Assembly: GCF_030622045.1 (NCBI RefSeq)
Contig: NZ_CP130886.1
Coordinates: forward strand, 4,291,557-4,355,556
Origin: Planctellipticum variicoloris
GTDB lineage: Bacteria; Planctomycetota; Planctomycetia; Planctomycetales; Planctomycetaceae
Reading direction: 5' to 3'
DNA length: 64,000 bases
Every line of letters begins with the position of its first letter. Positions within the stretch are counted from its first letter, which is position 1. The translations under genes and the position numbers were made by a program. Shown here piece by piece: positions 9,087 to 19,913 of the stretch. A model generated the notes under the pieces. It had not been told where the DNA came from. It worked only from the letters and a program-made list of their open reading frames with translations, and did no database searches.

Positions 9087-9539
9087 CGTTGCCCGTTTTC
9101 GTTTCGCAGAGAACGCTTCGACGGCTTTGCGAGAGGCTTCGGTTCCCCCGATCACCGCGTCTCGGACCGAATCGTGGCAACCGACCAAGTTTGAATGAAA
9201 AGGCGAAATCCTGCGTGTGGCTCATGAACGAGAGTTGTCTCCCGCACCCATCCCACTGAGCCCATGCGGCCCCACGCAGACAAAAGGGTAAGTCGGATTT
9301 CGCCACCGGTGAATACGTCGATCGGCGTCAAAAGCGGTCATGCATTCGGGGAGAATTCCAGATTTTTTGGAAAATTCTCCCATTCGGTGCGGCCATGCTT
9401 ACAGACATTCAGTCTGAATTGTGCGATTTCCGGCGGAAGATGTTCGCAGCTCCCAGCTTCCACTGCACACTTGCAAAACCGGCGGCCGCAGACCGAGAAC
9501 CACGGCCGCCGCAGACCGTAACCGCCTGAGGCGCAAGGC
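9087..9539. other. Convergent intergenic region, no gene seen
   Basis: About 450 bases lie between the lexA terminator and the end of the minus-strand response regulator. Short frames here have no ribosome site or recognisable content. Locally AT-richer patches occur near 9350-9420, but I see no structured element. Confidence 0.4.
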
Positions 9540-10931
9540 CTAACCGGCCACGCGCCCCTGGTCGGAGTTGAGCTTGTTGTAGAGCGTTTTGAGCGCGATC
9601 CCGAGTTCCGCAGCCGCCTTTGGCTTATCCCCCTGGTGCTTGTCGAGCACTTTGTAGATCACATCCATCTCGATCTCGCGAAGAGTCAATGCCTGCTTCG
9701 GCAACAGAATCGACTCGGTCACCACGGCGCCTCCCTGGCCCCCGCGCAGGATGCTGGCCGGCAGATCTTCCGGGCGGATCACCTTGTCGTCCGACATGAT
9801 CGCCGCATGTTCCAGAGCGTTCGCCAGTTCACGGACATTCCCGGCCCACGAGTGTTGTTGCAGAACGGCAACGGTTTCGGGAGCGAGCACCGATTCGGGG
9901 ACGTCGCGGCGCTTCAGATAGCGCGCGATCAGAGTCCGCGCCAGATCCGGAATGTCTTCCCGCCGTTCGCGAAGCGGGGGCAGCCGGATTTCGAAAGTGT
10001 TCGTCCGAAAGTACAGATCTTCGCGAAAGCTTCCTTCGCGGACCATGTCCTGCAAGTCGCGGTTGGTGGCGCAGACCACCCGCACGTCCGCATGGAAGGC
10101 TTCGTTCTCGCCGACGCGGCGGATCTCGCCCGATTCCAGAAACCGCAGCAGCTTCACCTGCATGTTCTTGTCGAGCTCGCCGAACTCGTCGAGGAACAAC
10201 GTCCCGCCGTTGGCCACTTCGATGAGACCTTTGCGCGGCGTATCCGCACCGGTAAAGGCCCCTTTGCGATGCCCGAACAATTCGCTCTCGACGAGATTAT
10301 CCGGCAGGGCGCCGCAATTGATCGCCACAAACGGCATGGCGGCGCGACTGCTCAAATCGTGAATCCGGCGGGCCACCAGTTCCTTGCCCGTCCCCGTCTC
10401 TCCCTGGATCAGCACGCTGGAATCGGTCGGCGCGATCTTCTCAATCAGAGACTTCACCCGCAGCATCGAAGGCGTGTTCCCGATCAGATCGGGAGAGCCT
10501 TCCACCGCCTTCAGACGGGCTTCGAGGGCAATTGTCTTGTTTGTCAGGTTGCGCTTCTCGGCAATCCGCTTCAGGACCGCCGAAATCTCGAACAGCTTGC
10601 AGGGCTTCGGCAGGAAGTCGTAGGCTCCGCGCCGGATCGCCTGGATCGCGGCCTCCAGATCGCCGTGACCGGTGCTGATGATGACTTCGGTTTCGGGCGA
10701 AACCTTCTTGATGTGGTCGATCACGTCCCAGCCGCTCAGGCCGGGCATTCTCAAGTCCACGATCGCAGCATCGAACGTCTGCCGTTCGAGCGCTTTGAGC
10801 GCGGCCTGACCGTCCTCGCAAAGCACGACGTCGTGCCCCATCCGGGGGAGTTCAATCTTCATCACGTCGCGGATCGCCGACTCATCGTCGACGAACAGCA
10901 CGCGCAATTTCTGAGATGAGGCAGCGGTCAA
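9540..10931 (-). CDS. Sigma54-dependent response regulator (NtrC family)
   Basis: This 463-residue protein has the three classic domains. The receiver (about 8-120) has phospho-acceptor D59 in VDLRMPGLSG and the acidic pair VDDE. The AAA+ sigma54 activator domain (about 150-380) has Walker A GETGTGKE (177-184) and the GAFTGA loop (224-229) that contacts sigma54. The C-terminal Fis-type helix-turn-helix (about 415-460) includes PKAAAELGIALKTLYNKL. When phosphorylated it should drive open-complex formation at sigma54 promoters. It lies 126 bases downstream of a matching sensor kinase on the same strand, and the pair very likely forms one two-component system. The signal is unknown. Confidence 0.95.
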   Translation of the reverse strand: MTAASSQKLRVLFVDDESAIRDVMKIELPRMGHDVVLCEDGQAALKALERQTFDAAIVDLRMPGLSGWDVIDHIKKVSPETEVIISTGHGDLEAAIQAIRRGAYDFLPKPCKLFEISAVLKRIAEKRNLTNKTIALEARLKAVEGSPDLIGNTPSMLRVKSLIEKIAPTDSSVLIQGETGTGKELVARRIHDLSSRAAMPFVAINCGALPDNLVESELFGHRKGAFTGADTPRKGLIEVANGGTLFLDEFGELDKNMQVKLLRFLESGEIRRVGENEAFHADVRVVCATNRDLQDMVREGSFREDLYFRTNTFEIRLPPLRERREDIPDLARTLIARYLKRRDVPESVLAPETVAVLQQHSWAGNVRELANALEHAAIMSDDKVIRPEDLPASILRGGQGGAVVTESILLPKQALTLREIEMDVIYKVLDKHQGDKPKAAAELGIALKTLYNKLNSDQGRVAG

Positions 10932-11057
10932 AGGGGCGTCTCCTTGCCCAACCCGGCAGCTTCCCTGCCGCCAGGCCGACGCATCTCTAAAAGAAGGTCA
11001 ATTCACTTGCAGAAGGCCCGCGGTTGATAACACAAACTCCACAGACCGGCAACGTCT

Positions 11058-12650
11058 TCACGCGGCATGAATCCGCGCTCGCTCCTGATTCGTCGACTCC
11101 CGGGATGCCGCCGCCCGACGAGGCAGATGCACCCGGAATGTACTTCCCTTGCCCGGCCCTTCGCTGGCGGCCTGAATCCGTCCGCCGTGTTCGGCGACGA
11201 TCCGATGACTGATCGACAGCCCCAATCCCGTTCCCCGGCCCGAAGCTCGTTCCGTGAAGAACGGCTCGAACAGATTCTCCTGGACGTGAGCCGTCATGCC
11301 GCATCCGCTGTCGACGAATGTCAGCACGACTTCGTCGGCGTGCTCCTCGGCCGTAATCTCCAGCCGTCCGTGTCCCTCCATCGACTCCAGCGCGTTGGCC
11401 GTCAGATTCAGAATCACCTGTTTCAGCTCCGCGCCGTTGACGACGGCCCGACAGGACCGGCCGCGATCGAACACGACATCGTGACCGCGGAACTTGCTCA
11501 TGTGCCCGACCATGTCGACCACGTCGGCGATAATCCGCGCCAGGTCCTGCTCGCTCCGCGGCGCATCCTGGCCGCGCGAGAAGTCGAGCAGCCTGCGCGT
11601 GATCTGCTGACACCGGAACGCCTCCCGCTGGATCATCTGCAGATAGTTCCTCATCAGGTCGCGATCGTCCCCCGCGATGGACGCATCTGCGGGCATTTCC
11701 AGCAGCCGGCTCTCGAGCGATTCCGCCGCCATGGCGATCGCCGAAAGGGGATTGTTGATTTCGTGAGCCACTCCCGCCGACAAGAACCCGACTCCGGCGA
11801 GCCGTTCCGACCGCACCAGTTCGCGGCTGCGCTGCTGCACCTCGCGGTCCAGGCCGGTTTTGATCTCCTGAAAGCGAGCCGCCATCTTGTTGAACGATTC
11901 GGCCAGCTCCGCCATCTCATCTTTGCCGACGAGTTTCAGTCGGTAAGTGAAGTCTCCCTGGGCGACGCGCATGACACCCTGATGCAGCCGACGGATCGGT
12001 TGAAAGACCCAGAGGTAGCCCCAGCGGATCATGAGCGCGAATGCGACCAAAGCAGCCGCGCTGCAGGCCACCGTCAGCCAGAGGAGAAATTTATAGATTC
12101 GAGGCGCCTCCCGCAGACGGGAGTAGAGTCCGGGAGGCGTCGGCAGCGATGCGGCGAACTTATGCAGTTCGGCGACCTTATTCAGCAGCCCCAACCGTGC
12201 GGCGTCGTGCTGAGCCGGATCCGCAAGAGGTCCGCAGAGCTGTTCGTAGCCCCGCAGACCGTCGCCGATCAGAGCGATCAATTGAGCTCGCAGCGCCTGC
12301 TGCCCAGGGTCCATCGAACCCGCGGGAAGCTGTTCCAGCCGGTCGACAAACTTCTGCAACTCCTCCCGCACGGTCGCGGCCTGCCCGAAGCAGGCCTCCG
12401 CCCGCCAGATGGCGTTGACGGCGGTCGGCGTCTCATCCGGCCCCTGTCGCAGCGGACCGGCGAGCCCGCCCACGGCTTCAATCAGATTGCCCCGCTGCGT
12501 GGCGACGCTCAGATCGTTGTCGATGTCGTGGACCAGCTCGCGATAGGAGCGCAGGCCGAACACGCCCGCGATCACCAGGACGCTCAGCATGAGCATCACG
12601 AGCGCCAGCACGACGACCAGCTTACGTCGAATCGAGCGGGTTAAGAACAC
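11058..12650 (-). CDS. Membrane sensor histidine kinase (HAMP, HisKA, HATPase)
   Basis: The GTG at 12650 is preferred to a frame 60 codons longer: AAGGA lies about 10 bases upstream and the protein then begins directly with a membrane helix (about residues 10-32). The 530 residues comprise a periplasmic helical sensor (33-185), a second membrane helix (about 188-210), HAMP (about 211-265), a dimerisation domain with phospho-acceptor H296 in GVAHEINNPLSA, and an ATPase domain with N box (LNLTANALES), G1 (DSGCGM) and G2 (GRGTGLGLSIS). It has the NtrB-like architecture that usually pairs with sigma54 regulators, and the gene directly precedes one. The sensor domain shows no ligand-specific motif I can recognise. 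Confidence 0.93.
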   Translation of the reverse strand: MFLTRSIRRKLVVVLALVMLMLSVLVIAGVFGLRSYRELVHDIDNDLSVATQRGNLIEAVGGLAGPLRQGPDETPTAVNAIWRAEACFGQAATVREELQKFVDRLEQLPAGSMDPGQQALRAQLIALIGDGLRGYEQLCGPLADPAQHDAARLGLLNKVAELHKFAASLPTPPGLYSRLREAPRIYKFLLWLTVACSAAALVAFALMIRWGYLWVFQPIRRLHQGVMRVAQGDFTYRLKLVGKDEMAELAESFNKMAARFQEIKTGLDREVQQRSRELVRSERLAGVGFLSAGVAHEINNPLSAIAMAAESLESRLLEMPADASIAGDDRDLMRNYLQMIQREAFRCQQITRRLLDFSRGQDAPRSEQDLARIIADVVDMVGHMSKFRGHDVVFDRGRSCRAVVNGAELKQVILNLTANALESMEGHGRLEITAEEHADEVVLTFVDSGCGMTAHVQENLFEPFFTERASGRGTGLGLSISHRIVAEHGGRIQAASEGPGKGSTFRVHLPRRAAASRESTNQERARIHAA

Positions 12651-12797
12651 CGCAGGACGTCCTTGTCTCGCGTAACAGAGAAAGCCGTTCCATCGGCCGC
12701 ATCGACGGGAGAGATTTGCAAAGATTACAGGGCGAACCGGATTCGGACAACCCCGAATTCGCGATCGCCTTTCTGCGGTCGCCGCTGTTGGCGCAGA

Positions 12798-12824
12798 AAA
12801 AAACCCGGCCGCAAACGCCGGGTC
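12798..12824 (-). terminator. Intrinsic terminator of the acpP-fabF operon
   Basis: On the minus strand a 7-bp stem (ACCCGGC with GCCGGGT, 12804-12824) is followed by a run of seven T. It lies 31 bases beyond the fabF stop codon. Confidence 0.88.
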
Positions 12825-12854
12825 CCTCACCTTGCATCCCGCGCCTGGAGACGC

Positions 12855-14093
12855 CTAGACCTTGCCGATAATCAGGCAGGCGTTGTGGCCGCCGAAGCCG
12901 AAATTGTTCGACATCACGCGATCGACTTTCATGCGTCGTGCTTCGTCCGGAACATAGTCGAGATCGCAATCGGGATCGGGGTTCCGCAGATTGATCGTCG
13001 GCGGCGCCACCTGGTGCAGCAGCGCCTGCACGGAGATCACGAACTCGACGCCGCCCGAGGCTCCCAGCAGATGCCCGAGCTGACTCTTCGTGCTCGACAC
13101 CGCCAGCCGCTTCGCTTCGGATTCAAAAACGCGTTTGATGGCTGCGGTCTCGGCCTTGTCCCCCAGGGGGGTGCTCGTGCCGTGCGCGTTGATGTATTGA
13201 ATTTGATCGACGGAGAGTTTTGCGTCCCGCAGCGCATTCTGCATGGATCGCGCCGCCCCGGAGCCATGCGGATCGGGCGCCGTCATATGACTGCCGTCCG
13301 AGGACATGCCGTATCCGAGGACTTCCGCCAGGATTGTCGCATTGCGGCTTTTCGCGTGCTCGTACTCTTCGAGCACCACGACTCCCGCCCCTTCCGACAG
13401 CACGAAACCGTCCCGCTCGCGATCAAACGGACGACTCGCCGTCTCGGGACTCGCGACTCGGGTCGACAGGGCGCTCATCCGGGCGAATCCGGACAGCCCC
13501 ATGGGAGTAATCGCCGCTTCGCTGCCGCCGCAGATCATCACGTCCGCGTCGTCGTACTGGATCATGCGAAACGCATCGCCGATCGCATTGCTGGCGGATG
13601 CGCAGGCCGTCGCCACGGCCGTGCTGGGACCCTTGAGCCCCCAGTGGACGGAGACGTTTCCGCTGGCCGCATTGACCATCAGCTTGGGAATCATGAACGG
13701 CGAGACGCGGCTGGGCCCGCGATCGAAGAGCTTGGTATGCTGCTCTTCGATTTCGTTGAGCCCGCCGATGCCGCTGCCGATGATGACACCAGCCCGGTAG
13801 GGATCGGGATAAGCGGAGAAATCGATCCCAGACTGCTGCACGGCTTTCTGAGCGGCCGCGAGCGCGAACTGGCAGAAACGGTCGAGACGCTTGGCTTCTT
13901 TACCGTCAAAGTGTTCGTCGGGGTTGAAATCCTTGATTTCCCCGCCGAAGTTCACTTTGAAGTCAGAGCAGTCAAAGCGTTCCAGCCGACTGACACCGCT
14001 CTTGCCGACGCAGAGTTTTTCCCAAAACTCCGACAGCTCACAGCCGAGCGCGGTGATGACCGACATCCCTGTCACGACGACTCGTCTGGACAT
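12855..14093 (-). CDS. fabF: 3-oxoacyl-[acyl-carrier-protein] synthase II
   Basis: The 412 residues fit the FabF family exactly. The thiolase fold starts with RRVVVTGMSVITALG. The Cys-His-His triad is visible: nucleophile C164 in ATACASASNA, first His in NAHGTSTPLGD and second His in QLGHLLGASG, preceded by the conserved Lys of STKSQ. FabF condenses malonyl-ACP with acyl-ACP to elongate fatty acids. The gene begins three bases after the acpP stop codon, so the two are co-transcribed and probably translationally coupled. A clear intrinsic terminator follows. The Gln-Leu-Gly-His variant of the second His motif (usually M-T-G-H) is mild. Confidence 0.96.
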   Translation of the reverse strand: MSRRVVVTGMSVITALGCELSEFWEKLCVGKSGVSRLERFDCSDFKVNFGGEIKDFNPDEHFDGKEAKRLDRFCQFALAAAQKAVQQSGIDFSAYPDPYRAGVIIGSGIGGLNEIEEQHTKLFDRGPSRVSPFMIPKLMVNAASGNVSVHWGLKGPSTAVATACASASNAIGDAFRMIQYDDADVMICGGSEAAITPMGLSGFARMSALSTRVASPETASRPFDRERDGFVLSEGAGVVVLEEYEHAKSRNATILAEVLGYGMSSDGSHMTAPDPHGSGAARSMQNALRDAKLSVDQIQYINAHGTSTPLGDKAETAAIKRVFESEAKRLAVSSTKSQLGHLLGASGGVEFVISVQALLHQVAPPTINLRNPDPDCDLDYVPDEARRMKVDRVMSNNFGFGGHNACLIIGKV

Positions 14094-14096
14094 CCG

Positions 14097-14330
14097 TCAC
14101 TGCTTTTCCTGAATGTACTTGATGGCGTCGCCCACAGTCCGGATTTTTTCGTAATCTTCGTCCGGAATGGTGACTTCGAATTCGTCTTCGAATTCCATGA
14201 CCAGCTCGACCACGTCGAGAGAATCGGCCTTCAGATCGTCCTGAAACGAGCTTTCCAGCTTAATATCCTCTTTGGGAATATTGAGCTGCTCGCTGACGAT
14301 TTCAATCACTTTCTCTTCAACCGGCGACAC
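14097..14330 (-). CDS. acpP: Acyl carrier protein
   Basis: The GTG at 14330 gives a 77-residue protein, the normal ACP length, with an AAGGAG ribosome site about 8 bases before it; the open frame extends further upstream but without family similarity. The phosphopantetheine attachment Ser is in [12 protein letters not shown], and the acidic helix II ([10 protein letters not shown]) is typical. ACP carries growing acyl chains on 4'-phosphopantetheine in fatty-acid synthesis. It is the first gene of a two-gene operon with fabF. The frame is too small and its start too internal to be taken at face value from the longest ORF. Confidence 0.95.
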   Translation of the reverse strand: MSPVEEKVIEIVSEQLNIPKEDIKLESSFQDDLKADSLDVVELVMEFEDEFEVTIPDEDYEKIRTVGDAIKYIQEKQ

Positions 14331-14578
14331 GCTGCACTCCTTCGGAAGCCCGGGGCCGATTCCGCCCTGTTTGCAGTCTCTGATTCCTCGATCCCACCCG
14401 GCGGGGATGCCTGTTCGGCAGGCGCAAAACGAGCCTGCGGCGGGACGGCGTGAAGATATACCGCGATTCCCGAATCGTGTAAACCGCAACGGGGTTGCGA
14501 TTCTTTCCCCGGTTGCCGCGGGCCGCCAAACGGCCCGGTCCCGGCGGCAATCGACGCAAGGACTCCCTGCAAACGACG

Positions 14579-14610
14579 AGGCCCGGCGCCTCCGGAATGG
14601 CGCCGGGCCT
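14579..14610 (-). terminator. 12-bp perfect hairpin downstream of the MFS gene
   Basis: 14579-14590 pairs perfectly with 14599-14610 (GGCCCGGCGCC core) across an 8-base loop. It lies 40 bases beyond the MFS stop and about 250 bases upstream of acpP. No clear U-tract follows on the minus strand, so Rho-independent termination is plausible but not certain. The other ~230 bases of this gap hold no gene. Confidence 0.55.
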
Positions 14611-14649
14611 GACGTTCATCGTTCGCCGTTGAAAGGCGGTCGCGACCGC

Positions 14650-16233
14650 TCAGCTCTCGCCGGTGCCGAGCGACTCCGGTGTGTCGATATGCACCGCCTT
14701 GTAGCCGCCGATCGATTTGAAGTAGAGAATCAGCAGCAGGTACAGCACCGCCATCGTGGCCGGGACGTAGGCCGTCTGACGGAGAGCCGCCTTGCCGCCG
14801 TCAATGCCTGCCGTCTGCACCAGTTTCTTGTCCTCTCCGGCCGTGGCCTTGGCCTCGCCCCACCACGCCGCCAGTTCCGCGTGATTCTTGTCTTCTTTCT
14901 TTTCGCTGGCCAGCAGCTCTCCGGCTCGCGCCAGCTCCTTGCCACCATCCTCCACCACCCCGACCTTAGCACCGTCCAGACCGACGGTCTTGAAGACGAT
15001 GAACTGGCTTTCCGTGGCCGCCTTATAGCGATCGAATGCCTCCGGAGACACTCCCTTCAACTGCTGCGATGCATAGTGATCCTGCTGGAACCCAATCGCC
15101 GGGCCACCCAGCAGACCGGCGGACAGCATTCCGACGCCGCCGAGCATCCCGATCGAGACCGCCCCGCCGCGCGGGAACTGCTCCGAAACGACCGCCAGCA
15201 TTGTCGGCCAGAGGAACGTCTTACCCAGTGCGTACACAGTGGCGGCGATGACACACATCGCGACCCCCTCGGCGTTTCCGAGCAGCGTCAGTCCCGTCGC
15301 TCCCAGAACGCCGCTGACGAACAGCAGCCCCAGCGGCGAGATCCGGTGCACGATCGGGCCGGCGACGAATCGCAGCAGGAACATCAGCAGCGACGTATAG
15401 ACGAAGAGCGCCAACCCGGAGGCCGGGCTCCCCATGATCGCGCCGGTAATCTTGGCGATCCAGGAATCGGTGCCAAGTTCGACATAGCCGACCATGGCAT
15501 GAATCAACAGCAGGACGAGCATCAGCGGGGCGAAGAGCTGGCCGATCATCTGGCCCAGCGTCACGCCGGCCGATTCGGCTTCCGACTTGGGGAACTTCTG
15601 CCCCAGCAACATGCCGCCATAGAAAATGACCGGCACGAGGAACAGTGACATCTGGATCTTCCAGTCGACCGGCTGCACGGTGAACTCGCCTGCATCGTTT
15701 TTCGTTCCCGCCATGAAGAACGACGCGAGGCCGCCGATCACCAGCCCCGCAGGCCAGCCGGCGTGCAGGATGTTGAGGTAGTGGGCTTTGTTCTTGGGGA
15801 ACAGCGTGGCGGTCAGCGGATTGACGACCGCTTCGCACAACCCGTTGCCGACGGCGAACAGGAACATGCCCCAGAACAGGCAGTCGAACGCCGCCGACTT
15901 TCCGCCGGAGGCGTATGCCATCGGAGCGGCGAGCGTCAGACCGGCGGAGAGCATGTGCAGCAGAAAGGCGGAGATCATCAACTTGCCGTAGCCGATTTTA
16001 TCCGCCACGAGCGAGCTGAGGATGATCACGATGCCGAAGCCGGTCAGGCCGCCGCCGGTGATCGTGCCGAGCTCGGTCATGGTGAAACCGAATTGCGTCG
16101 CCCACTGACCCAGGATGCCTCCGCGGACGGAGTACCCGACGCCTGCGGCCAGAATGGCCATAAAACCGGCCCAGAGCAGCCGGTAGGCGTTGGGCGCAAT
16201 CGGCCCGTCGGAACGCACTGTCTCTGCACTCAT
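14650..16233 (-). CDS. MFS transporter with a large hydrophilic insert before the last membrane helix
   Basis: A 527-residue polytopic membrane protein with about twelve hydrophobic segments. The motif between helices 2 and 3 (LVADKIGYGKLM) corresponds to the MFS loop D-R-x-G-R-R/K. It is longer than the usual ~400-450 residues because about 115 hydrophilic, Lys/Glu/Ala-rich residues (roughly 375-490) are inserted before the final helix (YVPATMAVLYLLLILYF). The substrate cannot be told from sequence; the FHS-like and nucleoside/sugar symporter groups are possible. It sits between tilS and acpP on the same strand, about 90 bases from tilS, without obvious functional linkage. Confidence 0.85.
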   Translation of the reverse strand: MSAETVRSDGPIAPNAYRLLWAGFMAILAAGVGYSVRGGILGQWATQFGFTMTELGTITGGGLTGFGIVIILSSLVADKIGYGKLMISAFLLHMLSAGLTLAAPMAYASGGKSAAFDCLFWGMFLFAVGNGLCEAVVNPLTATLFPKNKAHYLNILHAGWPAGLVIGGLASFFMAGTKNDAGEFTVQPVDWKIQMSLFLVPVIFYGGMLLGQKFPKSEAESAGVTLGQMIGQLFAPLMLVLLLIHAMVGYVELGTDSWIAKITGAIMGSPASGLALFVYTSLLMFLLRFVAGPIVHRISPLGLLFVSGVLGATGLTLLGNAEGVAMCVIAATVYALGKTFLWPTMLAVVSEQFPRGGAVSIGMLGGVGMLSAGLLGGPAIGFQQDHYASQQLKGVSPEAFDRYKAATESQFIVFKTVGLDGAKVGVVEDGGKELARAGELLASEKKEDKNHAELAAWWGEAKATAGEDKKLVQTAGIDGGKAALRQTAYVPATMAVLYLLLILYFKSIGGYKAVHIDTPESLGTGES

Positions 16234-16321
16234 GCGGAGGCTCCCTCAGTCAAAAGTCGTGGTTTCGGTGTGGAGAATGGAGAGTCGAACGACGCGAGAG
16301 GAGCGTATCGTATCGACGAAC

Positions 16322-17359
16322 TCAGGGGTTTTCCACGCCCGAACCGGAGGGTTTGCCCGCATTGCGCTGCAATTGCAGGACGCCGCCCCGACCCGTGGCC
16401 CGCACCCCGCCGGGTAGATCGAACGCATCGACGGCGCCGCCGGCCCGGATCGCTGCGGCCGTCCGCTGCAATTGCTTTCGCCCCAGATCCTGTCGCGACC
16501 AGCCCTGCCGGACCCACAAACGGCGTAACAGCTCTCGCAGCAGCAGTTCCGGACTGGCGCGCAGCCGCTCCAGGTCGAGGGTCACGCGATCCGCGGAGGA
16601 TTCCAGCAGGGATTCCGCGAGAAACTGCTCAGCAAGTTCCCCCAGGCAAGCGTCGGTTTCCGCGGCCAGTTCCGACAGGCTGCAGAGGGCTTCGGAGACG
16701 CGCGGGTTAAATCGCTCCCGCAGGAGGGGGAGGATCTCACGCCGGAGCGAATTGCGAGTCAGGGAGACGTCGGCGTTTGAAGAATCGACGCGAAATTCCT
16801 GTCCCAACTCCGCCAGATAGGCGAAGACATCTTCCCGGCTGACGGCGAGAAGGGGGCGGATCAGCCGGATGGTCTCCGTCAGCCGTCGCTCCGGGGGGAT
16901 CCCGCGGAGCCCGGCCCAGCCGGTCCCGCGGAGAAGGTGGTGGAGGACGGTTTCCGCCTGGTCGTCGGCGGTGTGCGCCGTCAGGACCAGCGGACACTGT
17001 TCCTGTTCGGCGACCTGCCGCAGGAAGGCATACCGCAGGTTCCGGGCTCGTTCCTCCACCCCCGTGACGACGTCCAATGGAGCGGCATCGGCCCGGCCAA
17101 CCTGGCAGTCAATTCCGAGGCTTTGAGCCAGTTCCTGCACCCAGATGGCGTCGGCTGTCGATTCCGGACCGCGCAGGCCGTGATCGAAGTGTGCGGCGAC
17201 CGTCGTCAGTCCGCAGCGGGCTGAAATTTCGACGCTCGCCCGCAACAGGGAGACGCTGTCGGCTCCCCCCGACACCGCGACCAGAACCCGCTGGCCGAGC
17301 CCTCCGTGCAATCGCAGCGAATGCTCCAACACTGCCGTCAGCACGAGACCTCCCGACAT
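16322..17359 (-). CDS. tilS: tRNA(Ile)-lysidine synthase
   Basis: The start at 17359 places the PP-loop at the usual distance from the N-terminus; the frame extends 71 codons upstream without family features. The 345 residues comprise the N-terminal ATP pyrophosphatase domain with SGGADS (about 30-35), the substrate motif region (HFDHGLRG, then ARNLRYAFL and TAHTADDQAETVLHHLLRGTG), the helical middle domain (SLTRNSLRREILPLLRERFNP) and a short C-terminal region. TilS converts C34 of the tRNA-Ile CAU anticodon to lysidine, changing decoding from AUG to AUA, and is essential. The shorter C-terminus resembles the compact TilS form. Confidence 0.93.
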   Translation of the reverse strand: MSGGLVLTAVLEHSLRLHGGLGQRVLVAVSGGADSVSLLRASVEISARCGLTTVAAHFDHGLRGPESTADAIWVQELAQSLGIDCQVGRADAAPLDVVTGVEERARNLRYAFLRQVAEQEQCPLVLTAHTADDQAETVLHHLLRGTGWAGLRGIPPERRLTETIRLIRPLLAVSREDVFAYLAELGQEFRVDSSNADVSLTRNSLRREILPLLRERFNPRVSEALCSLSELAAETDACLGELAEQFLAESLLESSADRVTLDLERLRASPELLLRELLRRLWVRQGWSRQDLGRKQLQRTAAAIRAGGAVDAFDLPGGVRATGRGGVLQLQRNAGKPSGSGVENP

Positions 17360-18039
17360 GCAGACGCCAGTCCTTGGCGGCGTGGACCTTGCAGCTTCAC
17401 CACTGCTTGATACTATGAGTAGTTCGTGCAGAAAAGCTATGCCCGGTTTGAACTTGGCATCGCTGACTGCGGTACAGGACAAACTGGGTCGAGTCCTTCG
17501 GACGCGCTCCAACCTGTGGCAGAGGTGGCTGACCGGCCCTTCCCGCCCGACGGGGAATCGCTGGTCGGCCACAGTTCGACGTAACTGTCCTACGGATCAG
17601 CCAGGATGTTTCCCTTCCTCGGCAATGTGATGTTCGTCTGGTTCCGACTGCTGATCGGAGTGCTGCGCGCCGCAGTCACCTCCGAGGCACGTTCCGCTGT
17701 CTTCAGCGACGACGTCAGCAGCCGGTCCGTCGGCATGACACGGCCTGTTTCCTCGCGGCGGCCTTCCGCCCGCGGTCAACCGGCTCCGCCGGGCGGCCTG
17801 CGGATCGGTCTCGCTTTTCGCGATGTCTCCGGGCAGCCGGGGTTCCCCGGTCAGCCCTGCTGGTTTCCCGTCTGATTGTTTCGCCGAATTCCCTCCTCCG
17901 CCAGACGACTGCGATCCCTTTTCGATCGACGGTCGGCAGGATTGGTGCGGGTCCAGCATGGCGGTTGCGTTGCGGCCGTCATGGAATCGTTGCGCAAGCA
18001 GCGGGGACGACAGCCAATCGGATGTGACAGGGGGAAATC
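17360..18039. other. 680-base divergent intergenic region
   Basis: This is the longest gap in the window, between divergently transcribed tilS and the RNase Y gene. Frames of 60-120 codons exist on both strands but have Arg/Ser/Pro-rich shadow-like composition and no ribosome sites. A frame at 17606-17875 begins with a hydrophobic stretch (MFPFLGNVMFVWFRLLIGVL) and is the only one that could be a small membrane peptide, with low confidence. I looked for 6S, SRP, RNase P and tmRNA signature sequences and saw none. Confidence 0.45.
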
Positions 18040-19581
<1,542 letters not shown>

Positions 19582-19612
19582 CGAACGGCCTTGTTCGCTG
19601 GAGATCCACCGC

Positions 19613-19645
19613 GCCGCTTCAGACGTTTGCCTGAAGCGGCGTTTT
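19613..19645 (+). terminator. Intrinsic terminator of the RNase Y gene
   Basis: A 10-bp stem (19613-19622 with 19631-19640, GCCGCTTCAG) with an 8-base loop is followed by GTTTTCGTT, 31 bases after the stop codon. Confidence 0.88.
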
Positions 19646-19661
19646 CGTTGGAAGACGTGCA

Positions 19662-19880
19662 ACCACGAATCACACGAATGAGCACGAATCAGAAGGAAGA
19701 TGAGTTCACCACGGAGTACACGGAAGAAGAGAAGATGGAATTCGTCAGAAACCGCAGAGAAACAAGGACTTCACTCCCATCCTTCAATCCCTCTGACTTT
19801 CCCTGTCTTCCTCCGTGTTCTCCGTGGTTCAATTCCTCTTCTACTTTTTCTCATTCGTGCTCATTCGTGTGATTCGTGGT
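19662..19880. repeat. 219-bp nested palindromic element (NPE-1)
   Basis: The outer arms 19662-19689 and 19853-19880 are perfect 28-bp inverted repeats built from the iterated unit CACGAAT (AATCACACGAATGAG core). Inside them a second, imperfect pair (19708-19730 with about 19806-19829) is built from ACCACGGAG and ACACGGA. The centre is AT-richer and codes nothing recognisable. It lies between the RNase Y terminator and the next gene, whose ribosome site starts 24 bases after the right arm. See the 218-bp element at 27282-27499. Confidence 0.85.
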
Positions 19881-19913
19881 GAACCTCCGAATTCAATCCC
19901 AAGGAGCCTGTCG

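Noticed and set aside
12663-14453. 596-codon plus-strand frame
   Set aside because: Antisense of fabF and acpP, both of which have complete family motifs, ribosome sites and a terminator.
14272-15648. 458-codon plus-strand frame
   Set aside because: Antisense of the MFS transporter and intergenic DNA; Gln/Arg/His-rich composition typical of shadows.
17606-17875. 89-codon frame with hydrophobic start between tilS and the RNase Y gene
   Set aside because: No ribosome site, and after the first 25 residues the composition is Arg/Ser/Pro-rich like a shadow; kept only as a remark in the intergenic entry.
17597-17959. 120-codon minus-strand frame in the same gap
   Set aside because: Low-complexity Pro/Arg/Gly-rich sequence, no ribosome site, no motif.
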